Part shown: one piece after another, positions 8,131 to 15,778 of the stretch | Layout: each line of letters opens with the position of its first letter | How positions within the stretch are numbered: position 1 is the stretch's first letter | Origin: Oscillatoriales cyanobacterium Centralia_MAG_596 | GTDB taxonomy: Bacteria > Cyanobacteriota > Cyanobacteriia > Leptolyngbyales > Leptolyngbyaceae | Direction: 5' to 3' | NCBI GenBank assembly: GCA_021323955.1 | Contig: JAJPKC010000395.1 | Location: 1-34,410 of the forward strand | DNA length: 34,410 bases | Program-made: the position numbers and the translations under genes | Notes under the pieces: model-generated | Told to the model about the DNA's origin: nothing | Database searches by the model: none | Seen by the model: only the letters and a program-made list of their open reading frames with translations

Positions 8131-9513
8131 TTACGATCGCCAGGGTCTCTGCTTGAAGCGATCGGTGCCCGCTCGTCTGGCTAGCTCATTGGCAGCGTGC
8201 TGCGATGCTTGCATTACTTCGGTTTCTGAAACCGTCTGCACCTGGCGATCGCGCATCACCACCTGCCCGTCTACCAAAACGGTTTCTGGCTCGTTGCCCA
8301 GTGCGGCATAGACGAGGGAAGACACCGGCGAGTGGACAGGCGTGACAAACACGTTGTCGAAATTCAGCACCACGAGATCGGCCTTTTTGCCCGGTTCGAT
8401 CGAGCCAATGTCATGATCCAACCCGATCGCGCGAGCACCCTCGATCGTCGCCATCTCCAGCACTTTTTCAGCCGTGATGATCGTCGGATCCCGGTGGTAG
8501 CCCTTATGGATCAGTGCGCCAAACTTGAGCGTCTGGATCATGTTGCTATTGTTGTTGCTGGCAGGGCCATCGCACGCTAAACCAACAGTGACTCCCGCCC
8601 GCAACATCTGCGGAATCGGCGCAAAGCCCGAGGCTAGATACATATTGCTGCACGGGTTGTGAGAGACTTTGACATTGTGCCGCTGCAAGATGGGGAGGTC
8701 TGATGCTTCGCAGTAGACGCAGTGGACGGCGAGCACGTCCGCACCTAAAAAATCGATCGACTGTAGATACTGCAGATCCCGCATGCCAAACCGCTGCAAA
8801 GAGTTCTCGATTTCGAGCGGCGTTTCGGCGATGTGGATGGTGATCAGGGCACGACGATCGCTCGCGAGCTGACGCGTCTTGTCCAATGTTTCTCGATCAA
8901 CGCTCCAGATCATGCACGGAGCCAGACCCACCTGCACTCGCGCCCCCGGTTGATTGTATTGATCCATCAAATCGCACGCATCCGACAACGCCTGATCAAT
9001 GGGTTCAATTAACGGTGCCGGTACGCCCAGTTCCACACCCTGCGTCAGATACCCCCGAGCGACAATGCCCCGGATGCCCGTTGCTTGAAATGCCTGGATC
9101 ACCGCTTCGGTCAACTGTCCCCGTGGGTGGGCATACATGAAGTCAACCACGGTGGTTGTGCCTGACTTGATCGACTCAACACAGCCATGGCAAGCGGCAG
9201 CATAGCAGTCTTCTGGAGTCAGGTGAACAGCCGATGGCCCAGTCATGCCGCAAAACCAGTCCTTGAGCACTCGATCGTCGCCCAGCCCCTTCAGCAGCGT
9301 TTGGAACAAGTGGGTATGGGTGTTGACCATACCGGGCATAATGACGCGATCGCGGCAGTCCATCTGTTCGCAGTCGGGGTATTTCGGCAGCAGGGTCGTG
9401 GTTGCACCAATATCCTGAATGCGATCGTCCTGAATGTAGATCGCCGCATCTTCGAGGATGTCGCGATCAGGATTCATCGTGATTACGGTTGCGTGGGTTA
9501 GCAGTCGGTTCAT
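8131..9513 (-). CDS. Amidohydrolase of the TrzA/AtzA/MtaD deaminase family
   Basis: A metal-dependent cytosolic hydrolase of the amidohydrolase superfamily, subtype III-like, which includes S-adenosylhomocysteine/methylthioadenosine deaminase, 8-oxoguanine deaminase and chlorohydrolases. Metal ligands are visible: NTHTH (the HxH pair), HIAE, AVHCVY and CDGPASNNN (Asp). The closing segment GSIEPGKKADLVVL is typical for the beta-sandwich domain. Which nucleobase or nucleoside it deaminates cannot be decided from sequence; the DGxxSNN segment is shared by the MtaD/SahH-deaminase and TrzA groups. I start at the ATG at 9513 (MNRLL, 460 residues). The frame extends to a TTG at 9561, but those 16 codons run through a 16-base tandem duplication and are unlikely to be coding. 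Confidence 0.85.
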   Translation of the reverse strand: MNRLLTHATVITMNPDRDILEDAAIYIQDDRIQDIGATTTLLPKYPDCEQMDCRDRVIMPGMVNTHTHLFQTLLKGLGDDRVLKDWFCGMTGPSAVHLTPEDCYAAACHGCVESIKSGTTTVVDFMYAHPRGQLTEAVIQAFQATGIRGIVARGYLTQGVELGVPAPLIEPIDQALSDACDLMDQYNQPGARVQVGLAPCMIWSVDRETLDKTRQLASDRRALITIHIAETPLEIENSLQRFGMRDLQYLQSIDFLGADVLAVHCVYCEASDLPILQRHNVKVSHNPCSNMYLASGFAPIPQMLRAGVTVGLACDGPASNNNSNMIQTLKFGALIHKGYHRDPTIITAEKVLEMATIEGARAIGLDHDIGSIEPGKKADLVVLNFDNVFVTPVHSPVSSLVYAALGNEPETVLVDGQVVMRDRQVQTVSETEVMQASQHAANELARRAGTDRFKQRPWRS

Positions 9514-9523
9514 GAGTCGTTCG

Positions 9524-9555
9524 CCCTGAGAATTATTGGCCCTGAGAATTACTGG
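9524..9555. repeat. 16-base tandem duplication upstream of the amidohydrolase start
   Basis: CCCTGAGAATTATTGG (9524-9539) is followed directly by the same 16 bases with one change (9540-9555). It lies 11-42 bases before the ATG, so it sits in the leader or at the promoter end of the amidohydrolase gene. Confidence 0.85.
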
Positions 9556-9609
9556 CACCAACTGACATCTTAGAGGGAATGACTGGACGCATCTGTAGTC
9601 GTAATTCGA

Positions 9610-10344
9610 TCACAGACTGCTGGTCATCACCATTGGGCCGGTGGGGCGATCGGGCGTGGGCGATGCTTCGACCGTGACCACCAGTCCAGTAATGCCAGCG
9701 CTGACCGACAAGGGCACTTTGACAAAAACGTTGCCTCTGGGATTGCCAGCAAACTGTCCGGATGCGACTTTTTTCCCATCGACTACCGACCAGAGCTGGT
9801 AGATTTTACCCGGAGGCAAGGCGGGCAGGTTTTGCAAAATGACAATCCCTTGCGGGTGTCCTGGCGTGATCACCACATTCCCCGAGGCATCCGACATCTG
9901 ATCCATGCCTTTGAGCGAGACGACCTGCGTCTTTGACTCCTGGAGCATGGCAATGAGATCCTTTTGTTGCGCTGCCTGGGCCTGAGTGCTGGCAAGCTGT
10001 TGCCGCAAGCGCACGTTGTCGATCGCGATTGCCACCAGCACGATCGCCGCAATACTGCCTACCACCTGGAGCAGTCGTCGCCGTCGCTGCGGTCGTACAG
10101 AAATCGTTGTCGCTTGAGCGGGTGTGCCCACAACCGCCGACCGCAAATGGGCAGGCAGGGGAACCTCTGGCAGACTGTAGGGCATGGCTGCCAGCACTTC
10201 CTGGAGCTGATGCACCTCACCGACCAGATCAGGATGCGCGGCCAGGAGTTGCTGAACGACCTCTGCCTCCGCCGGGTTGAGATCGCCGAGGACATAGCCA
10301 GCAATTAATTCTTGCCAATGTTCGGGACGGATTGGTTCTACCAT
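9610..10344 (-). CDS. RskA-like membrane anti-sigma factor
   Basis: A single-pass membrane protein predicted to hold the ECF sigma factor encoded directly before it. The N-terminal cytosolic part (1-85) resembles an anti-sigma domain (HWQELIAGYVLGDLNPAEAEVV), one membrane segment lies at about 91-109 after four arginines, a short coiled coil follows (about 112-138), and the outer part ends in the RskA C-terminal fold with LPPGKIYQLWSVVDGKKVASGQF. There is no cysteine in the N-terminal region, so this is not a zinc-binding (ZAS) redox-type anti-sigma factor. Its ATG is 8 bases behind the stop of the sigma gene, so the pair is translated together. The usual route to release would be regulated proteolysis; no protease gene is seen here. 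Confidence 0.85.
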   Translation of the reverse strand: MVEPIRPEHWQELIAGYVLGDLNPAEAEVVQQLLAAHPDLVGEVHQLQEVLAAMPYSLPEVPLPAHLRSAVVGTPAQATTISVRPQRRRRLLQVVGSIAAIVLVAIAIDNVRLRQQLASTQAQAAQQKDLIAMLQESKTQVVSLKGMDQMSDASGNVVITPGHPQGIVILQNLPALPPGKIYQLWSVVDGKKVASGQFAGNPRGNVFVKVPLSVSAGITGLVVTVEASPTPDRPTGPMVMTSSL

Positions 10345-10352
10345 ACACCCAA

Positions 10353-10937
10353 CTACTCAATCAACATTTTTAGATGGTTTCTCAAGTTCAGTAATCCCTG
10401 TCGTGACCAGCTTTTGACGGTTCCCAGTGGCGTTTCAAGGCGTGCCGCAATTTCTGATTGGCTCAAGCCTTCGTAGTACGCCAGCTCCAAGACCTGACGC
10501 TGCTTTTCAGGCAACTGAACAAGTGCCGTTTGAACATATTCAGACCGTTGACTGAGCGAGGCAAGCTCAAACGGAGTAGGAGAGGAATCACTGGACATGG
10601 CTTGGCTCCAGCGTTGCAGGAAGCGCACGTTACTGTTGCGAGCACGGATGCGATCGATGGCTCGCGATCGCGTCAGGGTTGTCAGAAAGCTGCTCAGCGA
10701 ACCGCGTCCGGGGACGTAGCTTTGGCGCTGCCAGAGGTGTAAAAATACTTCCTGGGTCAAGTCTTCAGCTTCTTGAGCATTGACAAGAATTCGCAGTGCC
10801 AGACGGTAAACGAGGCTGGCATAGCGATCGTAGAGCAGACCCAATGCGGCTTGCTCTCCAGACTTGAGTGCTAAAAATAACTCAACATCTGACTGAGCCG
10901 GACACACAGAGCGGCCTTTTGTGGGATCAAACGCCAT
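10353..10937 (-). CDS. ECF-type (group 4) RNA polymerase sigma factor
   Basis: A 194-residue alternative sigma factor. Region 2 lies at about 34-103 (LYDRYASLVYRLALRIL, EAEDLTQEVFLHLWQ, SRAIDRIRAR) and region 4 at about 134-188 (QLPEKQRQVLELAYYEGLSQSEIAARL and GTVKSWSRQGLLNLR). There is no region 1 or 3, as expected for ECF factors. With an RskA-like partner next door it fits the SigK/RskA-type ECF group; I recall cyanobacterial SigG/SigK-like factors in this group but do not assign a name. The ATG at 10937 has only a weak AAGAG ahead of it. The stimulus is unknown. Confidence 0.92.
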   Translation of the reverse strand: MAFDPTKGRSVCPAQSDVELFLALKSGEQAALGLLYDRYASLVYRLALRILVNAQEAEDLTQEVFLHLWQRQSYVPGRGSLSSFLTTLTRSRAIDRIRARNSNVRFLQRWSQAMSSDSSPTPFELASLSQRSEYVQTALVQLPEKQRQVLELAYYEGLSQSEIAARLETPLGTVKSWSRQGLLNLRNHLKMLIE

Positions 10938-11071
10938 AAAACTCTTGTAGACAAGGCTGCATCAATATCCGCTCCTGTGTGGTTGCCATGCAGGACGCCC
11001 CCAAACAACGATCGCTGCGATCAATTGCCGCAACTATTCCATATACGGATGCCGATGCAATTTGGATCAAA

Positions 11072-11107
11072 TAAAAACAGCCCCGACTCAACGTGAGCGC
11101 AGGACTG
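11072..11107 (-). terminator. Predicted intrinsic terminator of the nitroreductase gene
   Basis: On the minus strand CAGTCC (from 11107) pairs with GGGCTG, with an inner CTCA/TGAG pairing, and is followed by TTTTTAT. It lies about 40 bases after the nitroreductase stop codon. Confidence 0.5.
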
Positions 11108-11148
11108 TCATCAGCACGTCATCAGACGATCGCACCGTGAGCGTTGAT

Positions 11149-11808
11149 CTACGATACGTACTGCACAACCGCATCAACAGGGTATCGAACTTTGGGCAGC
11201 GCCGCATTCTTGTCATCGTCCGCGCGATAACCGGCGGGGCAAACGACAACAGACGTGTAATCTGAGCCTGTCAGCCCTAAGACTTCATCATATTTGGGCG
11301 GGTTGAATCCTTCCATCGGGCAGGTATCGATGCCCAATAGAGCCGCACTGGTCATAAATTGTCCCAATGCGATATAGAGCTGGCGCTTTGACCACTCATC
11401 CAGATCCAGCGGGTAGGGAGGCTTGGACAAAAAGCCGTTGATCACGTTTGCAAAGCCCTGCAAATTTTCAACCGGCACATGCCGCACGTCTGAAATGTTG
11501 TGCATGTAGCGCTCGACATCAGCGGCATTGACCCCCTTTTTGATCGTCAGCACCACCAGATGGGAGGCATCTGCAACTTGCGTTTGTCCCCAGGAGTGCT
11601 CGACTAACGTCTGCCGAATATCTGGGTTGGTGACAACGAGAAACTTCCAGGGCTGCAGCCCAAATGACGATGGGGCGAGCACCAGACTCTCTATCAATGT
11701 CTGCCAAACATCGTCCGGAATCTTCTTAGTCGGGTCAAATTTCTTGGTGGCATAGCGCCAGTGTAGCTGTTGACGTAACTGCTCGGTTGAAACTACAGCA
11801 CTGCTCAT
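11149..11808 (-). CDS. Nitroreductase-family NAD(P)H-dependent oxidoreductase
   Basis: A cytosolic flavoprotein of the NfsB-like nitroreductase family, which binds FMN and reduces quinones, nitroaromatics or flavins with NAD(P)H. The N-terminal WRYATKKFDPTKKIPDDVW and LAPSSFGLQPWKFLVV segments are the FMN-phosphate-binding start of the fold, the middle part KRQLYIALGQFMTSAALLGIDTCPMEGF is the conserved helix plus substrate loop, and the end VVVCPAGYRADDDKNAALPKVR matches the C-terminal FMN-binding RxxDD type motif. The 219 residues are family length. The natural substrate is not known. It stands alone, 211 bases from the sigma gene and 123 from the epimerase. Confidence 0.9.
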   Translation of the reverse strand: MSSAVVSTEQLRQQLHWRYATKKFDPTKKIPDDVWQTLIESLVLAPSSFGLQPWKFLVVTNPDIRQTLVEHSWGQTQVADASHLVVLTIKKGVNAADVERYMHNISDVRHVPVENLQGFANVINGFLSKPPYPLDLDEWSKRQLYIALGQFMTSAALLGIDTCPMEGFNPPKYDEVLGLTGSDYTSVVVCPAGYRADDDKNAALPKVRYPVDAVVQYVS

Positions 11809-11931
11809 ATGTATCTGTTTGTAAAGGCTGTTCGATTATAGCCGACCCACTTCTCCAACAGGCGTAATACTGGACACCGGAAGCCGCCTGCCGTTTGTCA
11901 CGGATTCGCGGTTGCGATCGCCCTTACCCCG

Positions 11932-13128
11932 TCAGTCCAGGTGGTCTACCGCTGACCTGGCCGCCAGCGTCTCAAACTGCTGCCAGCAAAGGTAAAGGGC
12001 ACGGGGGACGTGAAAGCAGCCTTTCCACTTCCCGCCCTTGAGGTTGAGCAGCACCTCGCCCCGGCGATCGAGGTAGCCAAACCATTCGCCGTAATCTGGA
12101 TCGGCAAAATGCGTCCAGGTATAGTCATGCAGCTTGTGGTACCACTCCCAGCAGGCATCCCGCCCCGTGAGGCGGTAACCCATTACCAGCGCCACTAACG
12201 ACTCCAGATGCACCCACCAAAGCTTTTGATCCCATTCCAACTGTTGGGGGGGGTGTCCTTCGGCATCCATAAAGTAGTACAGCCCCCCGTACTGCTCATC
12301 CCAGGCAAACTTGAGAATGGAGAGCACCACATCAACAGCGCGTTCGATCGTTGGTTGATCGTTGCACCGCTGGGCAATATCCATGATGAACCACATGGCT
12401 TCGATGCCGTGACCGGGGTTGATTAGACGTCCCTCAAACGAATCAACGTGCGCGCCGTTGGGGGCAACGTTTTCGTACATCAAACCGCGATCGCGACCCA
12501 AAAAGTCAGTCATCACCTCCTGAACCGTGGCCGCCAGGATTTGCTCCAGTTGGTCGCTTGGCAACAGCCAGTCCATCTCTAGCGATAGATTGGCTAAAAT
12601 CATGGGCACGGCCAGCGATTTCAGTGGGCGCGTGCCGGGATAGGTTTTGTTGTAATGCCCTTTGGGATCGTCTTTACGCCGCAACACGTTGTTGTAAGCC
12701 TGCAGCGCAACGTCTTTTGCCCACGCTTCACCCGATGCCAGAGCATACTTGCTAAACGCCATTGCGGCAAAGCAATCAGAAAAAATATTGTAGGGCTGCA
12801 CCAGCGGATTACCCACGCGATCGAGGGCAAAGTACCAGTTTCCGTCAGCATCACGCCCGTGTTGCGCCAGAAAATTTGCCCCATTGGTCGCAATGTTGAG
12901 CCAGGTTTCGCACGGCTCAAGCTGGGTGTATAGCATCGAAAAAATCCATACCTGCCGATTTTGCAGCCAGATGAATTTATCCGTGTCGTATACATTGCCC
13001 GCGCGATCGAGGCAGGTAAAATAACCGCCCTGTTCCCAGTCGATCGAATGCGTTTCCCAGAACGGAATCACATCGCTGAGCAACGCGTTTTTGTATTGAT
13101 CAGCAAGCGCCTTAAACTCTTTTTCCAT
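11932..13128 (-). CDS. N-acylglucosamine 2-epimerase (AGE family)
   Basis: An (alpha/alpha)6-barrel sugar epimerase that interconverts N-acetylglucosamine and N-acetylmannosamine. The 398 residues are very close in length to the characterised Anabaena and Synechocystis enzymes. The two catalytic histidines expected by homology are seen at [10 protein letters not shown] (His240) and [13 protein letters not shown] (His373), within one position of the published Anabaena pair as I recall it. Tryptophan-rich segments ([27 protein letters not shown]) line the barrel. No sialic acid gene is nearby, so the role may be amino-sugar salvage. The related cellobiose epimerases are the main alternative. 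The start is well set by AAGGAGGT four bases before the ATG. Confidence 0.9.
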   Translation of the reverse strand: MEKEFKALADQYKNALLSDVIPFWETHSIDWEQGGYFTCLDRAGNVYDTDKFIWLQNRQVWIFSMLYTQLEPCETWLNIATNGANFLAQHGRDADGNWYFALDRVGNPLVQPYNIFSDCFAAMAFSKYALASGEAWAKDVALQAYNNVLRRKDDPKGHYNKTYPGTRPLKSLAVPMILANLSLEMDWLLPSDQLEQILAATVQEVMTDFLGRDRGLMYENVAPNGAHVDSFEGRLINPGHGIEAMWFIMDIAQRCNDQPTIERAVDVVLSILKFAWDEQYGGLYYFMDAEGHPPQQLEWDQKLWWVHLESLVALVMGYRLTGRDACWEWYHKLHDYTWTHFADPDYGEWFGYLDRRGEVLLNLKGGKWKGCFHVPRALYLCWQQFETLAARSAVDHLD

Positions 13129-13132
13129 ACAG

Positions 13133-13140
13133 ACCTCCTT
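13133..13140 (-). promoter_or_regulatory. Consensus Shine-Dalgarno of the epimerase gene
   Basis: AAGGAGGT on the minus strand, a full match to the anti-Shine-Dalgarno, ends four bases before the ATG at 13128. This fixes the start and is much stronger than the sites of the neighbouring genes, most of which show none. Confidence 0.8.
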
Positions 13141-13175
13141 CTCTCCAGCCCTTTATCATTCGATCATTCGGGTTC

Positions 13176-14051
13176 CTACCGCCGACTGCCGACGTCCTCA
13201 CTCAAAAACTCCCGCATCAGCTCATTTACCAACAGTGGTTGTTCCTGCTGTACCCAATGACTGCAGTTAGGAATATAGCGAATGCGGAAGTTCTGCACAT
13301 ATTTTTCGGTGCCGTAGGTTAACTCCTTCCCGAAAGCCGTATCTGCTTCACCCCAGATCAGCAGTGTGGGCACTGTCAAGATTCCCCAATCACGCGTTGT
13401 CAAGTCCTGGGAAAACAAATTGCGGTAGTAGTTGAGCACCGCCGTCAGAGCGTTTCGTTTGGCAAACGCATTTTTGTATGCTTCCAGGTCTTCGTCACTG
13501 AAGGTAGTTTGATCAACCGCCATGCCTCTAAATGCTGATTCCAAAAACCAAAAGTCATTGAGCTGGATCAGCAGTTCTGGCAATATTGGTAGCTGAAAGA
13601 AAAAGATGTAAGCACTCCGGAGCAACTGTTGCGGGGTGCGCAAGCCTTCGAAGAATTTAGCGGGGTGGGGCAGGTTGAGTATAATCAGCCGATCGACCAG
13701 CGCCGGGTAAGCGTAAGCAAATGACCAGGCGATCGCGCCTCCCCAGTCGTGTCCTACCAAGACACAGCGATCGTACCCCAGTCCCTCGATCACGCCTTTC
13801 ACGTCCTGGATGAATTCTGCCATCACGTAAGCCGACTGGGCTTCAGGCTTATCGCTATCGTTGTAGCCGCGCAAATCCAGGGCGACGACCTTGTGATCGT
13901 GAGCAAATTCTGGGATCTGGTACCGCCAGGAGTACCAGAACTCTGGAAACCCGTGCAGCATTAGCATGAGTGGCCCTTCTCCCTGGGTCACGTAGTGCAA
14001 TTTGATGCCGTTCGTTTCGATCGTGTCGTGGTGCCAGGATTGCTCAGACAT
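13176..14051 (-). CDS. Alpha/beta hydrolase, epoxide hydrolase-like
   Basis: A cytosolic alpha/beta-hydrolase with an aspartate nucleophile. The oxyanion-hole motif HGFPEFWYSW (33-42), the nucleophile elbow GHDWGG with Asp102, the acid in GEADTAFG (Asp237) and the base in NCSHWVQQEQP (His265) form a complete triad. Asp rather than Ser as nucleophile and the HGFPE motif point to soluble epoxide hydrolases or fluoroacetate/haloalkane dehalogenases. The cap (about 130-205) has several tyrosines and would decide, but I cannot settle it. The 291 residues fit the family. It lies 47 bases before the epimerase gene on the same strand, so the two may be cotranscribed, and it diverges from ocp. Confidence 0.88.
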   Translation of the reverse strand: MSEQSWHHDTIETNGIKLHYVTQGEGPLMLMLHGFPEFWYSWRYQIPEFAHDHKVVALDLRGYNDSDKPEAQSAYVMAEFIQDVKGVIEGLGYDRCVLVGHDWGGAIAWSFAYAYPALVDRLIILNLPHPAKFFEGLRTPQQLLRSAYIFFFQLPILPELLIQLNDFWFLESAFRGMAVDQTTFSDEDLEAYKNAFAKRNALTAVLNYYRNLFSQDLTTRDWGILTVPTLLIWGEADTAFGKELTYGTEKYVQNFRIRYIPNCSHWVQQEQPLLVNELMREFLSEDVGSRR

Positions 14052-14235
14052 AGTGTGAGTGAGGTGGAGTAGTGAGTTGACGTAGTGTTGCAGCGGGCAT
14101 TGCTACCAGTCTGTTTAAATTCTGGCCGCAATCCTATCCAAACCCGCCAATTCAGGTCGGTGAGCCGACGATCGTCGCCTCGACCATCGTAAGCCTGACA
14201 AGCAATGTTAAAAACAATTAATTTTTGTATAGTTT

Positions 14236-14244
14236 TGTGATAAT
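14236..14244 (+). promoter_or_regulatory. Possible extended -10 promoter element of ocp
   Basis: TGTGATAAT fits an extended -10 box (TGn plus a hexamer one mismatch from TATAAT). The -35 region is A/T-rich without a clear hexamer. It would place the transcript start near 14251 and give a leader of about 80 bases before ocp. Confidence 0.35.
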
Positions 14245-14259
14245 TTCATAACAGAGCGC

Positions 14260-14291
14260 TGAGGGTTCAGCTTGTACACGCTGAGTCCTCA
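14260..14291 (+). other. Hairpin in the predicted ocp leader
   Basis: TGAGGGTTCAGC (14260-14271) and GCTGAGTCCTCA (14280-14291) pair over 12 positions, two of them G-T wobbles, around the loop TTGTACAC. It lies 38 bases before the ocp ATG and just behind the predicted transcript start. The only gene upstream runs the other way, so it is not a terminator of a neighbour. Confidence 0.5.
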
Positions 14292-14329
14292 TTGTTGCCG
14301 GTTGTAATCTTATTAAGGTTAGGTCTGAT

Positions 14330-15289
14330 ATGCCAATTACCATTGACTCAGCGCGTGGAATCTTTCCCCAAACGCTATCGGCGGATGCAGTACCAGCGAC
14401 GATCGCGAGATTCGAGCAACTCAGTGCCGAGGATCAGTTGGCCTGGACATGGTTCGCTTATCTCGAAATGGGCAAGACTATTACAATTGCGGCCCCTGGA
14501 GCGGCCAGAATGCAGTTTGCCGAAGCCACGCTGAATCAAATTCGCCAAATGTCTTTCGCCGAGCAAACGCAGGTGATGTGTGATTTGGCAAATCATGCCG
14601 ATACGCCCCTTTGCCGCACCTACGCCACCTGGTCAGCAAACATTAAGCTTGGCTTCTGGTATCAGCTTGGACAATGGATGGATGAAGGAATTGTTGCGCC
14701 GATTCCAGCGGGTTATCAACTTTCTGCCAATGCTGCATCCGTCCTGCAAGCGCTGCGAGAACTGGATCAGGGTCAACAAATTACGGTCTTACGCAATGCT
14801 GTCGTGGATATGGGGTTTGATCCCAATAAATTGGGTGACTACACCAGAGTGGCTGAACCTGTGGTTGCCCCCAAGGAGGTATCTCAGCGCACAGAAGTCA
14901 CCATTGAGGGCGTCACAAACCCAACCGTGCTGAGCTACATGAACAATTTGAATGCCAACGACTTTGGGGCATTGATTGACCTGTTTGCACCCGACGGTGC
15001 CCTCCAGCCGCCATTCCAAAGACCGATCGTGGGTCGAGACGCCATCTTACGATTCTTTAACGAAGAATGCCAAAACCTGAATCTCATACCAGAACGCGGC
15101 GTTGCTGAACCCACTGATGATGGCTATACCCAGATCAAAGTGACTGGCAAAGTCCAGACGCCCTGGTTTGGTGCCGCAGTTGGTATGAACATGGCCTGGC
15201 GGTTTTTGCTCAATCCAAAGGGCAAGATTTTCTTCGTTGCGATCGACTTGCTCGCATCGCCGAAAGAACTGTTGAACTTAATTCGCTAG
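14330..15289 (+). CDS. ocp: Orange carotenoid protein (OCP)
   Basis: A soluble blue-light photoreceptor that binds a keto-carotenoid, converts to a red form and docks on the phycobilisome to dissipate energy as heat. The 319 residues contain the all-helical N-terminal domain (about 1-165), a flexible linker (about 166-192) and the NTF2-like C-terminal domain (about 193-317). Carotenoid contacts Tyr44, Trp41 and Trp110 are conserved, as are the two C-terminal hydrogen-bond donors, here Tyr203 and Trp290 (201 and 288 in Synechocystis, shifted by two). The salt bridge partners Arg155 and Glu246 are also kept. Full length and a neighbouring frp gene indicate the OCP1 type. The start is preceded by AAGGTTAGG. 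Confidence 0.97.
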   Translation: MPITIDSARGIFPQTLSADAVPATIARFEQLSAEDQLAWTWFAYLEMGKTITIAAPGAARMQFAEATLNQIRQMSFAEQTQVMCDLANHADTPLCRTYATWSANIKLGFWYQLGQWMDEGIVAPIPAGYQLSANAASVLQALRELDQGQQITVLRNAVVDMGFDPNKLGDYTRVAEPVVAPKEVSQRTEVTIEGVTNPTVLSYMNNLNANDFGALIDLFAPDGALQPPFQRPIVGRDAILRFFNEECQNLNLIPERGVAEPTDDGYTQIKVTGKVQTPWFGAAVGMNMAWRFLLNPKGKIFFVAIDLLASPKELLNLIR

Positions 15290-15324
15290 AGTGGCACCTG
15301 TCATCGGTCAATGATGACTGATTG

Positions 15325-15357
15325 TGAGCGCTCTTGAGTCAAGAGCGCTCAATTTTT
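15325..15357 (+). terminator. Intrinsic terminator between ocp and frp
   Basis: A perfect 12-base-pair stem (TGAGCGCTCTTG with its complement) around a three-base loop AGT is followed by AATTTTT. It begins 36 bases after the ocp stop and ends 25 bases before the frp start, so most ocp transcripts should stop before frp. Confidence 0.88.
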
Positions 15358-15382
15358 AGCCTGTGTAAATTAGACAGAAATC

Positions 15383-15709
15383 ATGCAAGTCAGTGACATC
15401 GATTGGTCTAAAGCAGAACGGGAAATAGCGCGAACTGCTTTTGAGAAGGCCTATGAGCGAGAGATTAAGGCATTGATTGAGGCGGTGCGCGATCGCGCCA
15501 GCGCCATTACAAAACCAGATGACATGTGGCAGCTGCACGACTTCTTGAGTGCAAAAAGACACGCGATCGACGGCAAGTATGACTACAGATACTCCATGCT
15601 GATCTTTGTCTTTGCTCAGTTGGTCAAAGAAGGCTGGCTGCAGCTCAAAGAACTGGACGGATTGGGAACAGATAAGCTAACCAAAATTGCTGCGCTCACT
15701 CGCGTATGA
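15383..15709 (+). CDS. frp: Fluorescence recovery protein (FRP)
   Basis: A small helical dimeric protein that binds the C-terminal domain of photoactivated OCP, detaches it from the phycobilisome and speeds its return to the orange form. The 108 residues match the family length, and the most conserved block is clear: WQLHDFLSAKRHAIDGKYDYRYS (in part), with Trp49, His52, Asp53 and Arg59 at the positions known to matter in the Synechocystis protein (50, 53, 54, 60). The N-terminal long helix AFEKAYEREIKALIEAVRDRAS and the C-terminal FAQLVKEGWLQLKEL also fit. No strong Shine-Dalgarno is visible, which suits low expression. It lies 93 bases behind ocp but is separated from it by a terminator. Confidence 0.94.
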   Translation: MQVSDIDWSKAEREIARTAFEKAYEREIKALIEAVRDRASAITKPDDMWQLHDFLSAKRHAIDGKYDYRYSMLIFVFAQLVKEGWLQLKELDGLGTDKLTKIAALTRV

Positions 15710-15778
15710 GCGCGGCAATCAATCCGTGCATCGCTGGCACACTCCAGGATGGCTTGAGCACCCGTGCAAAAGCGATGG

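Noticed and set aside
9514-9561. An N-terminal extension of the amidohydrolase from a TTG at 9561.
   Set aside because: The extra codons are made of a 16-base tandem duplication and precede the family's normal N terminus; an ATG at 9513 fits better.
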